This document shows, piece after piece, positions 43,596 through 51,939 of a DNA stretch of 64,000 nt; the stretch's first letter is position 1, and each line of letters starts with the position of its first letter. The stretch lies in the NCBI RefSeq assembly GCF_000025485.1, contig NC_013851.1, positions 46,001 to 110,000 of the forward strand. Reading direction: 5' to 3'. Made by a program: the position numbers and the translations under genes. The notes beneath the pieces were generated by a model. It searched no databases. It saw only the letters and a list, made by a program, of their open reading frames with translations, and was not told the DNA's origin. Origin of the DNA: Allochromatium vinosum DSM 180 (GTDB lineage: Bacteria > Pseudomonadota > Gammaproteobacteria > Chromatiales > Chromatiaceae).

Positions 43596-43802
43596 TCAGG
43601 CCGTGGTATCGATCCGGCCGCCGACGCCATCGGGCAAGGCCGCCGCAGGCGTGGACAGGCTCTGAAGCAACTGTGCGGCGGACTCCTCCTGCATATCGAG
43701 CGCCTTCTTGAATACGGCGACATCCACTGCGCCCTCGAGCTTGGTCCGACTCATGGCCGTGGCCAGTGTGGCCAGACCTGTCGTTGAAGTGGGAATCTCC
43801 AT
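43596..43802 (-). CDS. YjfB-like putative motility protein
   Basis: 68 aa from the ATG at 43802; GAGAGG lies nine bases upstream. Contains the family core TGLATLATAMSRTKLEGAVDVAVFKKALDMQEESAAQLLQSL, matching YjfB (PF14070), small proteins often associated with flagellar or motility regulons. No flagellar gene is adjacent. The 286-bp gap before the next gene holds a GATGACGC / GCGTCATC dyad (43907-43938) and no further gene. Confidence 0.75.
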   Translation of the reverse strand: MEIPTSTTGLATLATAMSRTKLEGAVDVAVFKKALDMQEESAAQLLQSLSTPAAALPDGVGGRIDTTA

Positions 43803-44088
43803 GGGCGTAACCTCTCGCATTGTGGATGAATCGCATGCAAAGGCGCGATCGGATCTCGGCGCCGATGTCGGGCCGAACGCGGCGCCAGACTGTCGGCTAA
43901 CGGCCGGATGACGCTTTTCTGGAGGTATGGGCGTCATCTGATTGTTCCCGTGGCCGGAGCGCGGCTCCCGGTGTGGCACAATCTGTCCGGAACCATGTTG
44001 GCGGTGTAGTGGTCGCCTCGAGTGCGATCGAGCCGTTTCCTGACTCCGCATTGATCGATCAGACGACTGAACTCCAGAGGACACAACG

Positions 44089-44412
44089 ATGGATGGTACG
44101 CGCCCCACGATGTCGGCCTGGCCTGGCGTGCTCTATGGGCTACTGCTCGCACTCGCCGTCGCTCCAGCCAAGGCCCAGTTGGCTCAACAAGCGTTTCAGA
44201 TCGTCATCACCCGTGCCGGGGGGGCGTGTCAGAACATCGAGACCACGCGCGCGCTCGGAACCGGCTCGAACGGGGATGCACTGGTGGCCGTGGCCTGCGC
44301 CGGCGGCGGGCGTCATGTGGTGTCCATCCACAGTGACAACAGTGTCTCCTACATGAGTTCGTGCCAAGCATTCGAGGCCGGCACGGGACTGGTGTGTTTC
44401 AACGCTCGATGA
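44089..44412 (+). CDS. Small exported protein of unknown function
   Basis: 107 aa with a signal peptide (about 12-30, cleavage near AKA). The mature part is short, with four cysteines (ACQNIE, VACAGG, SSCQAF, LVCFNAR) probably forming two disulfides. Its last codons overlap the rarA start by 4 bp, so it is translationally coupled to a cytoplasmic replication protein, an unexplained pairing. Family not recognised. Confidence 0.65.
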   Translation: MDGTRPTMSAWPGVLYGLLLALAVAPAKAQLAQQAFQIVITRAGGACQNIETTRALGTGSNGDALVAVACAGGGRHVVSIHSDNSVSYMSSCQAFEAGTGLVCFNAR

Positions 44413-45716
44413 CGGACCTCTTTGCCAATACGCCGGTTCCGCCGCTGGCCGAAGCCCTCAGACCCAGGGTGTTGGACGAGGTGATCGGGCAGTCTCATCT
44501 ACTGGGTGAGGGTAAGCCGTTGCGACTGGCGTTCCAGTCGGGTCAGGCGCATTCCATGATTCTGTGGGGTCCGCCCGGAGTCGGCAAAACGACGCTGGCC
44601 CGACTGACCGCGCAGGCGTTTGCCGGCGAGTTCATTGCCCTGTCGGCGGTCTTTGCCGGCGTCAAAGACATCCGGGCCGCCATGGAACAGGCCGAACACC
44701 ACCGATCCCGGGGCCGGCGCACGATCCTGTTCGTCGATGAGATCCATCGCTTCAATAAGGCACAGCAGGATGCGCTACTGCCCTATGTGGAATCCGGGCT
44801 GGTGACGCTGATCGGTGCCACGACCGAGAATCCATCGTTCGAAGTGAACGCGGCCTTGCTGTCGCGCGCTCAGGTCTATGTGTTGCAGTCGCTCACCGAC
44901 GCGGAGTTGCGGCAGCTGCTGATGCGAGCGAGAGATCAGGTACTGACGCATCTTCAATTCGATGCGGCGGCGGTGGACACCCTCATCGGTTATGCCGACG
45001 GCGATGCCAGACGGTGTCTGAATCTGCTCGAACAGTGCCACATCGCCGCCGGAACGGCGGGCGTGACCTGCATCGACGCCGGTTTCATCGAGAATGCCCT
45101 GACCCTCAACAGCCGGCGATTCGATCAGGGCGGCGACGGCTTCTATGATCAGATCTCGGCGCTCCACAAGTCCGTCCGAGGCTCGAATCCGGATGCGGCG
45201 CTCTACTGGCTCACCCGGATGCTGGACGGCGGGGCGGACCCACACTATCTGTCACGACGCATCGTGCGCATGGCCTGGGAAGACATCGGGCTGGCCGACC
45301 CACGAGCCTTACAGATCGCCAATGAGGCGGCAATGGCTTATGAGCGGCTGGGTTCGCCGGAGGGCGAACTGGCCCTGGCGCAAGCGGTCATCTATCTGGC
45401 GATCGCGGCCAAGAGCAACGCGGGCTACACGGCGTACAAAGCGGCACGCGCCTTCGTCAAACAGGACAGGAGCCGCGAGGTTCCCAGGCATCTGCGCAAT
45501 GCCCCGACACGGCTGATGAAGGATCTGGGTCACGGACAGACCTATCGTTACCCGCATGATGAACCCCAGGGCTATGCTGCCGGCGAAACCTATCTTCCCG
45601 ACGGGATGTCGGATCCGCACTGGTATCGACCCGTGCAGAGAGGCTTGGAGATCAGGATCGCGGAAAAAATGGCGCGTCTCAAGCAGCTCGATGAGGAAGC
45701 CAAAAACAAGGCATAG
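44409..45716 (+). CDS. rarA: Replication-associated recombination AAA+ ATPase
   Basis: RarA/MgsA, acts at stalled replication forks and interacts with SSB. 435 aa from the ATG at 44409: Walker A GPPGVGKT (54-61), Walker B ILFVDEIHRFNK, sensor motif GATTENPSFEVN, and the C-terminal MgsA oligomerisation domain with SGRDQ-like SRRIVRMAWEDIGLADP. The start overlaps the small exported protein gene. Confidence 0.95.
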   Translation: MTDLFANTPVPPLAEALRPRVLDEVIGQSHLLGEGKPLRLAFQSGQAHSMILWGPPGVGKTTLARLTAQAFAGEFIALSAVFAGVKDIRAAMEQAEHHRSRGRRTILFVDEIHRFNKAQQDALLPYVESGLVTLIGATTENPSFEVNAALLSRAQVYVLQSLTDAELRQLLMRARDQVLTHLQFDAAAVDTLIGYADGDARRCLNLLEQCHIAAGTAGVTCIDAGFIENALTLNSRRFDQGGDGFYDQISALHKSVRGSNPDAALYWLTRMLDGGADPHYLSRRIVRMAWEDIGLADPRALQIANEAAMAYERLGSPEGELALAQAVIYLAIAAKSNAGYTAYKAARAFVKQDRSREVPRHLRNAPTRLMKDLGHGQTYRYPHDEPQGYAAGETYLPDGMSDPHWYRPVQRGLEIRIAEKMARLKQLDEEAKNKA

Positions 45717-45787
45717 CTGTGCCGGCTTCCCCTGTGCGCGCCTCCCGTTCAACCATATCCGACACTATCCACACCTGCGAGAGCCGT

Positions 45788-46183
45788 ATGCCGCCCTTCG
45801 CCCTCCATCCCCAGCTCCGCGCCGACTGCCATGTCCTCGGGCGTTTGCCCGCGACCCATCTGCTGCTGCATCGCAACGGCGCCGCGCCCTGGTTCATCCT
45901 GGTTCCTGAAACCGATCTGGCCAACCTCCTGGATCTGCCGGCCGCGCACCGTGATGCCGTCCTAGCCGACTGCACGCGCGTTTCGGATGCACTGGGCACG
46001 CTGGGTTATCCCAAGATCAACGTCGCCTGGATCGGTAATCTGGTGCCACAGCTCCACATCCATGTCATCGGGCGTCGTCCCGGCGATGCCTGTTGGCCGC
46101 GACCGGTGTGGGGGCATCTGCCGGCAGAGCGGGACTATGCCGAGCACGAAATCACGGCGCTCCGCGCGGCGGTCCTGGATTGA
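45788..46183 (+). CDS. HIT-family hydrolase
   Basis: 131 aa from the ATG at 45788. Histidine triad region appears as LVPQLHIHVIGRRPGD, that is His-x-His-x-x-Gly instead of the full HxHxHxx, so the third His is replaced; nucleotide hydrolysis or transfer may be altered. Conserved WFILVPETDLANLLDL precedes it. 71 bp after rarA. Confidence 0.8.
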   Translation: MPPFALHPQLRADCHVLGRLPATHLLLHRNGAAPWFILVPETDLANLLDLPAAHRDAVLADCTRVSDALGTLGYPKINVAWIGNLVPQLHIHVIGRRPGDACWPRPVWGHLPAERDYAEHEITALRAAVLD

Positions 46184-46251
46184 GAGCGCCGGCTCCATCG
46201 TCCACTGACCTGTTCAGACGCAACGGAGGAACCGCGCGTTCTGACCGGCCA

Positions 46252-46632
46252 TCACCCCAGCTCGCCATCGAGATAGAACCAGCGCCCGTGCTCGCGCACG
46301 AAGCGACTGCGCTCCTGGAGGCGCTGGGCACGGCCCTGGAGCTTGGAGCGGGCCACGAACGTCACCCAGCCCTCCTGGTCCGTTGCGCCTCCGGCTTCGG
46401 TGCTCAGGATCTTGAGACCGAGCCAGCGAAGTCCCGGCTCCAGGGTCAGCGTGGCCGGACGGGTTGTCGGATGCCAGGTGGCGAGCAGATAGTCAGCCTG
46501 CCCGGTGGCAAAGGCGCTGTAGCGCGAGCGCATCAGGGCCTCGGCTGTCGGTGCGATGGTACGGGCGGACAGATGAGGACCGCAGCAGTCGTCGAAAGGG
46601 CGGCCGGAGCCGCAGAGACAGGGATTGAGCAT
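46252..46632 (-). CDS. ychJ: YchJ-like SEC-C motif protein
   Basis: 126 aa from the ATG at 46632. N-terminal SEC-C zinc motif CLCGSGRPFDDCCGPHL, then the YchJ core ALMRSRYSAFATGQADYLLATWHPTTRP and a C-terminal GRWFYLDGELG. Members bind zinc and are thought to contact ribosomes or translocation factors, function unsettled. Convergent with the HIT gene. Confidence 0.9.
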   Translation of the reverse strand: MLNPCLCGSGRPFDDCCGPHLSARTIAPTAEALMRSRYSAFATGQADYLLATWHPTTRPATLTLEPGLRWLGLKILSTEAGGATDQEGWVTFVARSKLQGRAQRLQERSRFVREHGRWFYLDGELG

Positions 46633-46833
46633 GGTTGACTCTTCGCTCTTGCGTACTGACTTGATATCCGGAATCGGGTGCTCATTCCAGGCGTCGAGGC
46701 TGTCGATCCGGATGGATGTTCCTTCGATGTCCAGAGGCGGCCGTTCATCCACCACGCCCACCCTCCCGATGGGTGTGACTCTGATAGAGTGGCCTGTCGT
46801 TCGGTTCGCCCATTAGCCGTAACGGCCAGAAGC

Positions 46834-46944
46834 GCGCCGTTGAGATCACGATCGACGGTGACACCGTGGCTGATGATCTTCGCGCCGCCAATTTGTTTGA
46901 TCTCGCTGGCCCAGTTGGCCGTCTTCGAGGTGTAGGCTTCGTTG
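46834..46944 (-). pseudogene. Remnant of a TnpB-like (IS200/IS605) protein
   Basis: Minus-strand reading gives NEAYTSKTANWASEIKQIGG then a stretch ending VTVDRDLNGA, which matches the end of IS200/IS605-type TnpB proteins (the EAYTSKT box and the DRDLNGA nuclease motif). Upstream the frame is interrupted (stop just before NTRSNEA) and the C-terminal RNILLRAL part is replaced. The 467-bp gap 46633-47099 between ychJ and the CHAP gene holds only this fossil. No flanking TnpA or clear ends were seen. Confidence 0.6.
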
Positions 46945-47099
46945 CTTCGAGTATTTCAGGCTTTGGGGAAGGTGAATGCTTCGCCGGCACTCAGAACGCG
47001 CCATAGTCGCCGTCGGCGCGGCTTTGCTCGATCCCTTGCACCGGAACTGCCATCGGCCAGGATACAACCTACTACCCCTGATCGAGACCGAACGCGCAC

Positions 47100-47987
47100 A
47101 TGATATCCGCCCCTGATCGCTCTTGGCGCCGACGGCTAATACCCATCCTCGCCACTATCCTGGTAGCCGTCGTTGTGTTCGTCTGGACGCTGAATCTGAC
47201 CGACTGGCTGATGCGCCCACCGCCAGCCTCCACGGTCGAGTATCTGCCACATACCGACGGCGCCGAGAGGCTGGTTCCGCCACCCGTCAGCGAAGCCCTG
47301 AGCCTGGAACGCTTCCAGGCCGCCCGGCGCGCGTGCGATGGTCCTTGTGTCACCGACTTCGGCACACCGCTGGGTCGCGCCAACGGCGTCGAGGCCCGCT
47401 CCAACTGTGCCTCGCTCTGCGTGCGGCTCGAATCGAGCTTTGTCGATCCCGACTCTGGCCGGATCTGGATCGCCCGCTCGGGCGAGCACCCCGAGCCGCT
47501 GGAATATTCCGGTCTGGCCTATCAGTGCGTCGAGTATGCGCGGCGCTGGTGGATCCAGACGCTCGGCCTGACCTTCGGCGACGTGCCGACGGCCGCCGAC
47601 ATCCTGCGCCTCACCGAGGGCCGGCGTCTGTCCGATCAGGCGGTCATTCCGCTCGGTCGGTCGCTCAACGGACACGCCCGCCGCGCCCCCGAACGCGGTG
47701 ATCTGGTGATCTATGCCGCCGATCCCAACGACCCGGAGTGGCGCGCCGGGCATGTCGCCGTTGTGGTCGACACCGATCTCGAACAGGGCTGGGTCGCACT
47801 GGCCGAGCAGAACTACGACAACCGTCCCTGGAGCGATCCGGAGTACCATGCCAGGCGTATCCGAATCGTGCGTATAGGCGAACGCTATAGCCTGCTCGAC
47901 GTCGCCCAAGATCGGGTCGATAATCCCGAGGGTGGATCCATTGTCGGCTGGGTATATCCGCTTCCCGATTCAATGTTGGTGCGCTGA
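47100..47987 (+). CDS. CHAP-domain amidase, membrane-anchored
   Basis: 295 aa. N-terminal uncleaved-type anchor (about 13-32, ILATILVAVVVFVWTLNL), an extracytoplasmic linker, then a CHAP (NlpC/P60-like) domain: catalytic Cys143 in GLAYQCVEYARRWW and His218 in WRAGHVAVVVD. The catalytic region resembles the amidase half of glutathionylspermidine synthetase/amidase (Gsp), without the synthetase. Periplasmic peptidoglycan or glutathione-conjugate hydrolysis are both possible. Confidence 0.8.
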   Translation: MISAPDRSWRRRLIPILATILVAVVVFVWTLNLTDWLMRPPPASTVEYLPHTDGAERLVPPPVSEALSLERFQAARRACDGPCVTDFGTPLGRANGVEARSNCASLCVRLESSFVDPDSGRIWIARSGEHPEPLEYSGLAYQCVEYARRWWIQTLGLTFGDVPTAADILRLTEGRRLSDQAVIPLGRSLNGHARRAPERGDLVIYAADPNDPEWRAGHVAVVVDTDLEQGWVALAEQNYDNRPWSDPEYHARRIRIVRIGERYSLLDVAQDRVDNPEGGSIVGWVYPLPDSMLVR

Positions 47988-48441
47988 TCCGTGATCAAAC
48001 GATTCGACATCTGGAGACGAGGAGCTAGGGCATGAGTCGATACACCATTCGGCTGGATGATACTGAGCGAACATAATGTGGAACATGGGCGCGCGTCATG
48101 GACTATCACCGGCCCATCGACAGCTTCAATGCCAGCAAGCAGGCCGAGCGCGCTGAGCGGTGTTACTTCCGCGAGCCAGGCGAGCGCCGTGAATGCACGC
48201 CCTACCTGAACCGCGCCGCAGGACTCCAGCAAGCGGCTTGAGGCGGTGATTTCAGCGGGACAGCAGACGACACGCCACAGTCGGGATCTATACTTGAAGC
48301 AACAGTCTCGCCCGTGCGCCCGCTCAGCGGCTCCAAGGTGAGGCGGTGTCGCGTCGCCGTCGTGCGGAGGCGCGACAATCTCCAGGCGATGGACGAGGAG
48401 TCAGGCCATGTCGAAACCCCACGAAAACCACAAAGAAACCA
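47988..48441. other. Intergenic stretch with two short open frames
   Basis: Between the CHAP gene and tsdA. At 48032-48076 a frame with an AGGAG ribosome site encodes MSRYTIRLDDTERT, resembling the first strand of a ribbon-helix-helix antitoxin, then stops. At 48098-48241 a 47-codon frame (starts MDYHRPIDSF) shows no recognisable family. Both look like debris of a lost module, but either could be a real short peptide. No RNA gene was recognised. Confidence 0.3.
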
Positions 48442-48452
48442 ATGCGCGGTGA
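48408..48452 (+). other. 14-codon upstream open frame overlapping tsdA start
   Basis: Encodes MSKPHENHKETNAR with a strong GAGGAG ribosome site nine bases upstream. It stops 8-10 bases inside tsdA, whose own ATG (48442) has no clear ribosome site. Translation of tsdA may therefore be coupled to this leader peptide. Function inferred from arrangement only. Confidence 0.4.
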
Positions 48453-49254
48453 TGTAAGGGTGCATACCGCGAGTCCGATCGCCGCCGCGTGGCTGCTCGC
48501 CGTCGGTCTGGTGGCCCACGCCGAAGAGCCGCCGACCGTCGCTCTGACGGTTCCGGCGGCCGCGCTGCTCCCTGACGGCGCACTCGGTGAGAGCATCGTC
48601 CGTGGTCGGCGCTATCTGTCGGATACGCCGGCTCAGTTGCCCGACTTCGTTGGCAATGGACTGGCCTGCCGACACTGCCATCCCGGCCGAGACGGGGAGG
48701 TCGGCACCGAAGCCAATGCGGCCCCCTTCGTCGGCGTCGTCGGACGCTTTCCGCAGTACAGCGCCCGACATGGCCGCCTCATCACGCTCGAACAGCGCAT
48801 CGGCGATTGTTTCGAGCGCAGTCTCAACGGTCGAGCGCTCGCGCTCGATCACCCCGCCCTGATCGACATGCTGGCCTACATGAGCTGGCTGTCGCAGGGC
48901 GTGCCCGTGGGCGCTGTCGTAGCGGGACATGGCATCCCGACGCTGACGCTGGAGCGCGAACCGGATGGGGTGCATGGGGAGGCGCTCTACCAGGCCAGGT
49001 GTCTGGCCTGTCATGGAGCCGACGGGAGCGGCACGCTGGACGCCGATGGACGCTATCTTTTCCCGCCTCTGTGGGGGCCGCGTTCGTTCAACACCGGCGC
49101 GGGGATGAACCGTCAGGCCACGGCCGCCGGGTTCATCAAGCACAAGATGCCGTTAGGCGCCGATGACTCGCTCAGCGATGAAGAGGCGTGGGACGTGGCC
49201 GGTTTCGTGCTCACGCATCCGCGTCCACTGTTCCAGGAGCCGACGGGTGACTGA
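48442..49254 (+). CDS. tsdA: Thiosulfate dehydrogenase TsdA
   Basis: Oxidises thiosulfate to tetrathionate in the periplasm. 270 aa: signal peptide cleaved after AHA (residue 27), two class I heme sites CRHCH (76-80) and CLACH (187-191). Heme 1 has the unusual Cys ligand at Cys123 (mature Cys96, GDCFERS); heme 2 can use Lys235 or Met236 (mature 208/209, KHKMPLG). These match the A. vinosum enzyme. No tsdB follows. Start discussed with the overlapping leader frame. Confidence 0.95.
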   Translation: MRGDVRVHTASPIAAAWLLAVGLVAHAEEPPTVALTVPAAALLPDGALGESIVRGRRYLSDTPAQLPDFVGNGLACRHCHPGRDGEVGTEANAAPFVGVVGRFPQYSARHGRLITLEQRIGDCFERSLNGRALALDHPALIDMLAYMSWLSQGVPVGAVVAGHGIPTLTLEREPDGVHGEALYQARCLACHGADGSGTLDADGRYLFPPLWGPRSFNTGAGMNRQATAAGFIKHKMPLGADDSLSDEEAWDVAGFVLTHPRPLFQEPTGD

Positions 49255-49300
49255 GCGTCGGTGCGAGTCACAGCCTGAAATCGATGACTGGGAGCGTGCA

Positions 49301-49933
49301 ATGAAGATAAGCCCAAGCCTGAGACGACGTTACGCGCTGGCGGTCAGCCTGACCGGCCTGGCCTTTCCGGTCGCCGCTTCCGATGCATTACTGACCGGCC
49401 TTGAGCGCACCATTACCTGGAATCACCCTGAAAACATCTTTGCGGAATCCGTGCTCGACCTCGAGTTCGACACAGCCGTCAAACCGGACACCTTGATCAT
49501 CAAGAGAGCCACCCAAGCCGGCATGGACTACAGGGTGGTGTTCGAGGCACTGAGCGTAGCGAGCAATCTGCCGGTCGAGTTCGATGGCACATGCATCGAT
49601 GGCGACAGGTCTGTTTCCGGCGGCGGTGAAGTGGCCGGAAGCTGTTTCGTGCAGGCCGGCACGCATGATTTCGATGCCGACGGTCTCCCAGAGCTCATCA
49701 TCGCCCTCGGCGACGGGAGGATGCGCCTTGAAGTCAACGTCTTTTCCTATCATCCGCCGGCGCGTCCCGCCGATGCCATCCGACCGGAAAACTGGGGGCT
49801 GATCGGTCACTTTTCCGGCCAATCGAACGCCGTGATCGATGGGCAATCAGTTGCATTGCCGTTCGGAAGCCAGGGCTTCGAGCAAAAAATGGTTTTTGTC
49901 GACGGGCGATTCATCGAGTCGGCGCCCCAATGA
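49301..49933 (+). CDS. Exported protein of unknown function
   Basis: 210 aa from the ATG at 49301 (GGGAG eight bases upstream). Signal peptide ALAVSLTGLAFPVAA, mature protein with DFDADGLPELIIALGDGRMRLEVNVFSYHPP, a calcium-loop-like acidic segment as in FG-GAP/VCBS repeats (HDFDADGLPELI), and one probable disulfide (CIDGDRSVSGGGEVAGSC). Not assigned to a family. 46 bp after tsdA, so possibly co-transcribed and periplasmic like it. Confidence 0.65.
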   Translation: MKISPSLRRRYALAVSLTGLAFPVAASDALLTGLERTITWNHPENIFAESVLDLEFDTAVKPDTLIIKRATQAGMDYRVVFEALSVASNLPVEFDGTCIDGDRSVSGGGEVAGSCFVQAGTHDFDADGLPELIIALGDGRMRLEVNVFSYHPPARPADAIRPENWGLIGHFSGQSNAVIDGQSVALPFGSQGFEQKMVFVDGRFIESAPQ

Positions 49934-49995
49934 GGGGATCGGCTTGGCCGGCCAGTTCAACCCAGGTTGACTCCAAACTGATCGAGTACTCGGCT

Positions 49996-50352
49996 ATGTC
50001 CAAGATGATCGCTCCTGTCCGTTGGCTGCTGGCCCTTTCGATCCTGATGCTCGGCTGGACAGCCGGTGCACTGGCTCAGACCAGTCAGCCCGTCTGTGCT
50101 CAAGAGGCCCGCGAACAGGCCCAGCGTCTGCTGGACTTCCATGTCGGTGGCGATGACCGGATCTTCATCGAACCCGACGTCGTGGAAAAAGCCCCCTTGC
50201 GCAACCCGGCCAATCCGAAACAACAGTTCCAGGTACTGGAAGTGCGAGGCATGATCCTGAAGGGGCAGTACCGAATGCGCCTGATCTACTATCGACTCGA
50301 GGATTCCTGTGTGTTGATGGGGCAGGAGATCCTGGAGCACGCGAGCCTGTGA
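49996..50352 (+). CDS. Small exported protein of unknown function
   Basis: 118 aa from the ATG at 49996 (alternative at 50005). Signal peptide RWLLALSILMLGWTAGALA, mature protein rich in beta-type segments (RIFIEPDVVEKAPLRNP, QFQVLEVRGMILKGQYRMRLIYYRLEDSC) with two cysteines (VCAQEA and DSCVLMG) probably bridged. Overlaps the cupin start (GTG within the final codons). Unassigned. Confidence 0.65.
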   Translation: MSKMIAPVRWLLALSILMLGWTAGALAQTSQPVCAQEAREQAQRLLDFHVGGDDRIFIEPDVVEKAPLRNPANPKQQFQVLEVRGMILKGQYRMRLIYYRLEDSCVLMGQEILEHASL

Positions 50353-50687
50353 AGAGCGCCGGGCGGATCGTGCACAATCTCTTCGCCGACCTTCCGACGC
50401 TCACCAGCGGCGAGTTCTTCGAGGAACTGGTGGTCTTTCGGGATGTGCGCATCGAGCGCATTCTGAGCAGCGACCAGCCCGAATCCGTGCTCTACGATCA
50501 GGAGCAGGACGAGTGGGTCTGCCTGCTTCAGGGTGAGGCGCGGCTGTGGATCGCGGGCGATGAAGTCGAACTCCGGGCGGGCGATCATCTCCTGATCCCG
50601 GCCCATACGCCGCATCAGGTATTGGACACCTCGCGCGAGCCGCCCTGTCTGTGGCTGGCGGTGCATATCCATCCGCATGAGCGATGA
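50349..50687 (+). CDS. Small cupin-domain protein
   Basis: 112 aa from a GTG overlapping the preceding stop. Cupin motifs: EWVCLLQGEARLWIAGDEVELRAGDHLLIPAHTPHQV, including the G(X)5HXH-like remnant and the second motif G-D-x-x-x-I-P-x-x-x-x-H. Metal ligands are partial, so activity is uncertain. Close relatives are often annotated only as cupin. Confidence 0.8.
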   Translation: MKSAGRIVHNLFADLPTLTSGEFFEELVVFRDVRIERILSSDQPESVLYDQEQDEWVCLLQGEARLWIAGDEVELRAGDHLLIPAHTPHQVLDTSREPPCLWLAVHIHPHER

Positions 50688-50760
50688 CCGTCACGATGCT
50701 CACCGGCGTGCCTGACGAGCGGGTCGGCGAACCCACTCGACCAGGCAGCACGGCGCCCGA

Positions 50761-51909
50761 TCAGCGTGCCTCGATCGGCACCCAGCTCAGATTTTCCGGC
50801 CCGACATAGTTGGCGCTCGGGCGGATGATCTTGCCGTCCTGGCGTTGCTCGATCACATGCGCGACCCAACCCGTGGTGCGCGAGATGACGAAGATCGGCG
50901 TGAACAGCGGGGTCGGTACGCCCATCTGCGCATAGGACACGGCCGAGAACCAGTCGAGGTTGGGGAACATCTTCTTGAGCTCCCACATGACGCTTTCGAG
51001 CCGGTCGGCGACGTCGAACATGCGCCGGTCGCCGTTGGTGTTCGACAGACGCTCGGCGACGGCCTTGATGACCTTGTTGCGCGGGTCCGAGATCGTGTAG
51101 ACCGGATGACCGAAGCCAATGATGATCTCCTTGCGCGCCACCCGCTCGCGGATGTCGGCCTCGGCCTCATCCGCCGTAGCGTAGCGTTCCTGGATCTCGC
51201 AGGCGACCTCGTTGGCCCCGCCGTGCTTGGGACCGCGCAGCGCGCCGATGGCGCCGCTGATGGCCGAGTACATATCCGAGTTGGTGCCGGCGATCACGCG
51301 CGCGGTGAAGGTCGAGGCGTTGAACTCGTGCTCGGCGTAGAGGATGAGCGAGGTGTGCATGGCGCGCACCCATTCCTCGGACGGCTTCTCGCCATGCAGC
51401 AGGTGCAGGAAGTGACCGCCGATGGTGTCGTCGTCGGTCTCGACCTCGATGCGCCGGCCGTGATGCGCGAAGTGATACCAGTACAGCAGCATCGAGCCGA
51501 AACTGGCGATGAGCCGATCACCGATCTCGCGCGCGCCGACCACGGACATATCGTCCTTCTCCGGCTCCAGCGTGCCGAGCAGCGAACAGCCGATACGCAG
51601 CACGTCCATCGGATGCGCCGAGGAGGCCGGGATCTGTTCCAGCGCGGTCTTGACCGCCGCCGGCAGACCGCGCATGGATTTGAGCTTGCGCTTGTACGCC
51701 TCCAGTTCGGCGCGGGTCGGCAGACGCTCGTGGATGAGCAGGTGCGCGACCTCCTCGAACTCGGCCTGATCGGCGAAGTCGAGGATGTCATAGCCGCGAT
51801 AGTGCAGGTCGTTGCCGGTGAGGCCGACGGTGCAGATGGCGGTGTTGCCGGCGACGGTGCCGGAGAGGGCGACCGACTTCTTCGGCTTGGGCTGGTGGGT
51901 CTCGGTCAT
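50761..51909 (-). CDS. prpC: 2-methylcitrate synthase
   Basis: Condenses propionyl-CoA with oxaloacetate. 382 aa, the short PrpC-type length of the citrate synthase family. Catalytic His and Asp motifs: [15 protein letters not shown] and [13 protein letters not shown], plus [16 protein letters not shown]. The start [12 protein letters not shown] is characteristic of PrpC. Second gene after prpB on this strand; could also serve as a citrate synthase. Confidence 0.94.
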   Translation of the reverse strand: MTETHQPKPKKSVALSGTVAGNTAICTVGLTGNDLHYRGYDILDFADQAEFEEVAHLLIHERLPTRAELEAYKRKLKSMRGLPAAVKTALEQIPASSAHPMDVLRIGCSLLGTLEPEKDDMSVVGAREIGDRLIASFGSMLLYWYHFAHHGRRIEVETDDDTIGGHFLHLLHGEKPSEEWVRAMHTSLILYAEHEFNASTFTARVIAGTNSDMYSAISGAIGALRGPKHGGANEVACEIQERYATADEAEADIRERVARKEIIIGFGHPVYTISDPRNKVIKAVAERLSNTNGDRRMFDVADRLESVMWELKKMFPNLDWFSAVSYAQMGVPTPLFTPIFVISRTTGWVAHVIEQRQDGKIIRPSANYVGPENLSWVPIEAR

Positions 51910-51939
51910 CGTTTCCTCGCTTGTTTTTCTAGAACGGTC

